From Aureispira anguillae (lineage in GTDB: Bacteria; Bacteroidota; Bacteroidia; Chitinophagales; Saprospiraceae): a stretch of DNA of 64,000 nt. A model generated the notes under the pieces. It saw only the letters and a program-made list of their open reading frames with translations, had not been told where the DNA came from and did no database searches. Below, piece after piece: positions 62,676 through 64,000 of the stretch (the stretch's first letter is position 1; each line of letters begins with the position of its first letter). The position numbers and the translations under genes were made by a program. The stretch is taken from assembly GCF_026000115.1 (NCBI RefSeq), contig NZ_AP026867.1:6239001-6303000 (forward strand), written 5' to 3'.

Positions 62676-64000
62676 TTAATCTTTGATAATTTTTGTAGTT
62701 AATTCTTGATCGCCATAGATCACTCGAACCATATAGACGCCACTAGCCTCTTTCTTCAAATCCAATTCAATGGTAGATTGCCCTGTAATTTCTTTTTGTA
62801 CAACGATTTTACCAACTGCATTGATAACTTGAATGCTGCTTGTTGTAGTCCCTATGTCTGATAAACGGATGTTAACCATACCTGTAGTAGGGTTAGGGAA
62901 GGCTTGAATAGTTGTTGATTCAGAAATACCATTTACATTGTTATTACTTAGATCATTAAGACGTTTAGAGGTATTCCCTTTGGTGTGTCTATTGGGGGCA
63001 TCCAACCAATTAAATTGGTTGATATAGACCTTACAATCTTGAGCAACTTCTCGTCTCAATGTAACTTGGTATTCAATTCCTAGCGTGTAGTTGAAACGAA
63101 TGCCTCCTAAGTAAGGAATCGTTGGAATGGTCGTGCCAAATTGATCTGTTACCGTCCATGAATCAACCCCGCCTAATAGACTAATTAAAGGCTGGCAAGA
63201 AACCTGCCCTGCCATAAGTGGCGTAAACGTAAAATTGGCAAAAGAATGATTGTTAAATATTTGTAATTCATCAACTACTGTAATGGTAAAAGTTTCAGAA
63301 CAACCAGGAGTAACAACAACAGCAGTATAGGTACCTGGTCCTAAATAGGGCACTTGGTATAAAACACCCGTGTTAGGAATTGTAACGGTTGTGCCATCTA
63401 GGTCAGTATAGGTCCAACTAAAACCATAAGCTACTGCTCCAAATGGATCAGAAGGCCAGCCAATATAAGCAGGGGGATTATCCGTCAAAGAGCAGAAAGA
63501 GATACTCTTAGGGGATGGAATTCCAACACCCGTTTCATAAACCGTAAAGCAATGTGTTCTTTTACAACCAAAAGCGTCTGTTGCGGTTACACAGTAAGAG
63601 CCATATTCGGTAGGGGTGAAACAAGAACTAGTTGATAAAATACCCAATTCTCCTGCTTTTGTCCATTGGTAGGTGACACCAATTTGTGCGGTAAGTGGAG
63701 GCAATACACAGATCGGATCAAAATTGCCATCACAGAAACCATAGCTATCTTCCATGTCAATTATAATCTCTGGATGAATCGTAATCGTATAGTTTTTAGT
63801 ACAAGTCAATCCCGTTGTACTGTTATAATAAACATATTCAACATTTATAACCCCTGCGCCATAAGTCATGGCATCAATGATATGATCAGCATTACTTCCG
63901 CCTTCTTCAAATACTACAGTTCCATTAAAGATGAGTTTAAGCGGAGTAGTATTGCCTACAAATAGATTGTCAAAATCGTTTTCTGTAAATAATAGGCTCT
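62676..64000 (-). CDS. T9SS-secreted protein, C-terminal part (runs off the window)
   Basis: The frame is open to the right edge of the window, so the true start lies beyond 64000. An internal ATG at 63869 is not the start. About 441 residues are visible. Segments are Ig/PKD-like and SprB-like beta domains (EVWKQ-free, e.g. FCDGNFDPICVLPPLTAQIG, YQWTKAGELGILSTSSCFTP, SYCVTATDAFGCKRTHCFTV, FSWTYTDLDGTTVTI) and the T9SS sorting domain (IQAFPNPTTGMVNIRLSDIG ... GVYMVRVIYGDQELTTKIIKD in pieces). A long Cys-rich surface protein like the one at 49715 is likely. Confidence 0.8.
   Translation of the reverse strand, partial: SLLFTENDFDNLFVGNTTPLKLIFNGTVVFEEGGSNADHIIDAMTYGAGVINVEYVYYNSTTGLTCTKNYTITIHPEIIIDMEDSYGFCDGNFDPICVLPPLTAQIGVTYQWTKAGELGILSTSSCFTPTEYGSYCVTATDAFGCKRTHCFTVYETGVGIPSPKSISFCSLTDNPPAYIGWPSDPFGAVAYGFSWTYTDLDGTTVTIPNTGVLYQVPYLGPGTYTAVVVTPGCSETFTITVVDELQIFNNHSFANFTFTPLMAGQVSCQPLISLLGGVDSWTVTDQFGTTIPTIPYLGGIRFNYTLGIEYQVTLRREVAQDCKVYINQFNWLDAPNRHTKGNTSKRLNDLSNNNVNGISESTTIQAFPNPTTGMVNIRLSDIGTTTSSIQVINAVGKIVVQKEITGQSTIELDLKKEASGVYMVRVIYGDQELTTKIIKD

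Overview
The window looks like chromosomal DNA of an AT-rich member of the Bacteroidota, probably of the Saprospiria type (an Aureispira-like genome is my best guess; this is inference and no 16S gene is present). Supporting signs are five proteins with type IX secretion (T9SS) C-terminal sorting domains, SprB-type repeats, a mevalonate-pathway pair (diphosphomevalonate decarboxylase and a GYDIA-type GHMP kinase), a TPR-CHAT protein, ECF sigma factors, weak or absent Shine-Dalgarno sequences, and a promoter fitting the Bacteroidota TTTG / TAnnTTTG pattern. Most of the window is ordinary core and surface-protein chromosome with many clear intrinsic terminators.

Layout. 1-9.0 kb: a partial DUF4340-like gene, a small secreted protein, a methyltransferase, a secreted lipocalin-like protein, two TPR proteins, then an ATP-grasp ligase coupled to an orphan sensor histidine kinase. 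9.0-10.6 kb: a small conserved protein, a CYTH-domain protein and ComF. 10.9-18.5 kb: surface and secreted proteins (a repeat-rich fibre-like protein, two lipocalin-like paralogues, two T9SS cargo proteins). 19-29.1 kb: a helical-repeat protein, the two mevalonate-pathway genes, two envelope proteins, an M16 peptidase lipoprotein, and an ECF sigma factor with a TPR-bearing membrane partner.

29.3-37.2 kb is the accessory region. Next to a tRNA-Pro gene lie three small, tightly packed minus-strand genes of unknown type, then a plus-strand four-gene cassette: type I DNA methyltransferase (HsdM), specificity subunit (HsdS, with an extra C-terminal segment), an SMC-like AAA ATPase and an HNH nuclease. 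The last three genes overlap. No HsdR motor/nuclease is present. The cassette has its own promoter, overlapped by palindromes, and is followed by a 5'-truncated minus-strand fragment that resembles prophage proteins. The simplest reading is a defence cassette in which an ATPase-HNH pair (Septu/PtuAB-like) takes the place of HsdR, inserted in a decayed mobile element beside tRNA-Pro. This is the best candidate for an unusual system in the window.

37.4-49.4 kb: metallophosphoesterase, TPR-CHAT protein, Lgt, a polytopic membrane protein, an M29 aminopeptidase, UvrA and a second ECF sigma factor. 49.7-56 kb: a very large SprB-repeat T9SS protein, an EGF-like lipoprotein and an AraC-family regulator. 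A 25-bp direct repeat with one mismatch lies upstream of both secreted-protein genes and suggests a local regulon. 56-64 kb: a structured non-coding region with nested palindromes, a second helical-repeat protein, an acyl-CoA dehydrogenase, a T9SS-sorted esterase, a small membrane protein and a T9SS protein that runs off the window.
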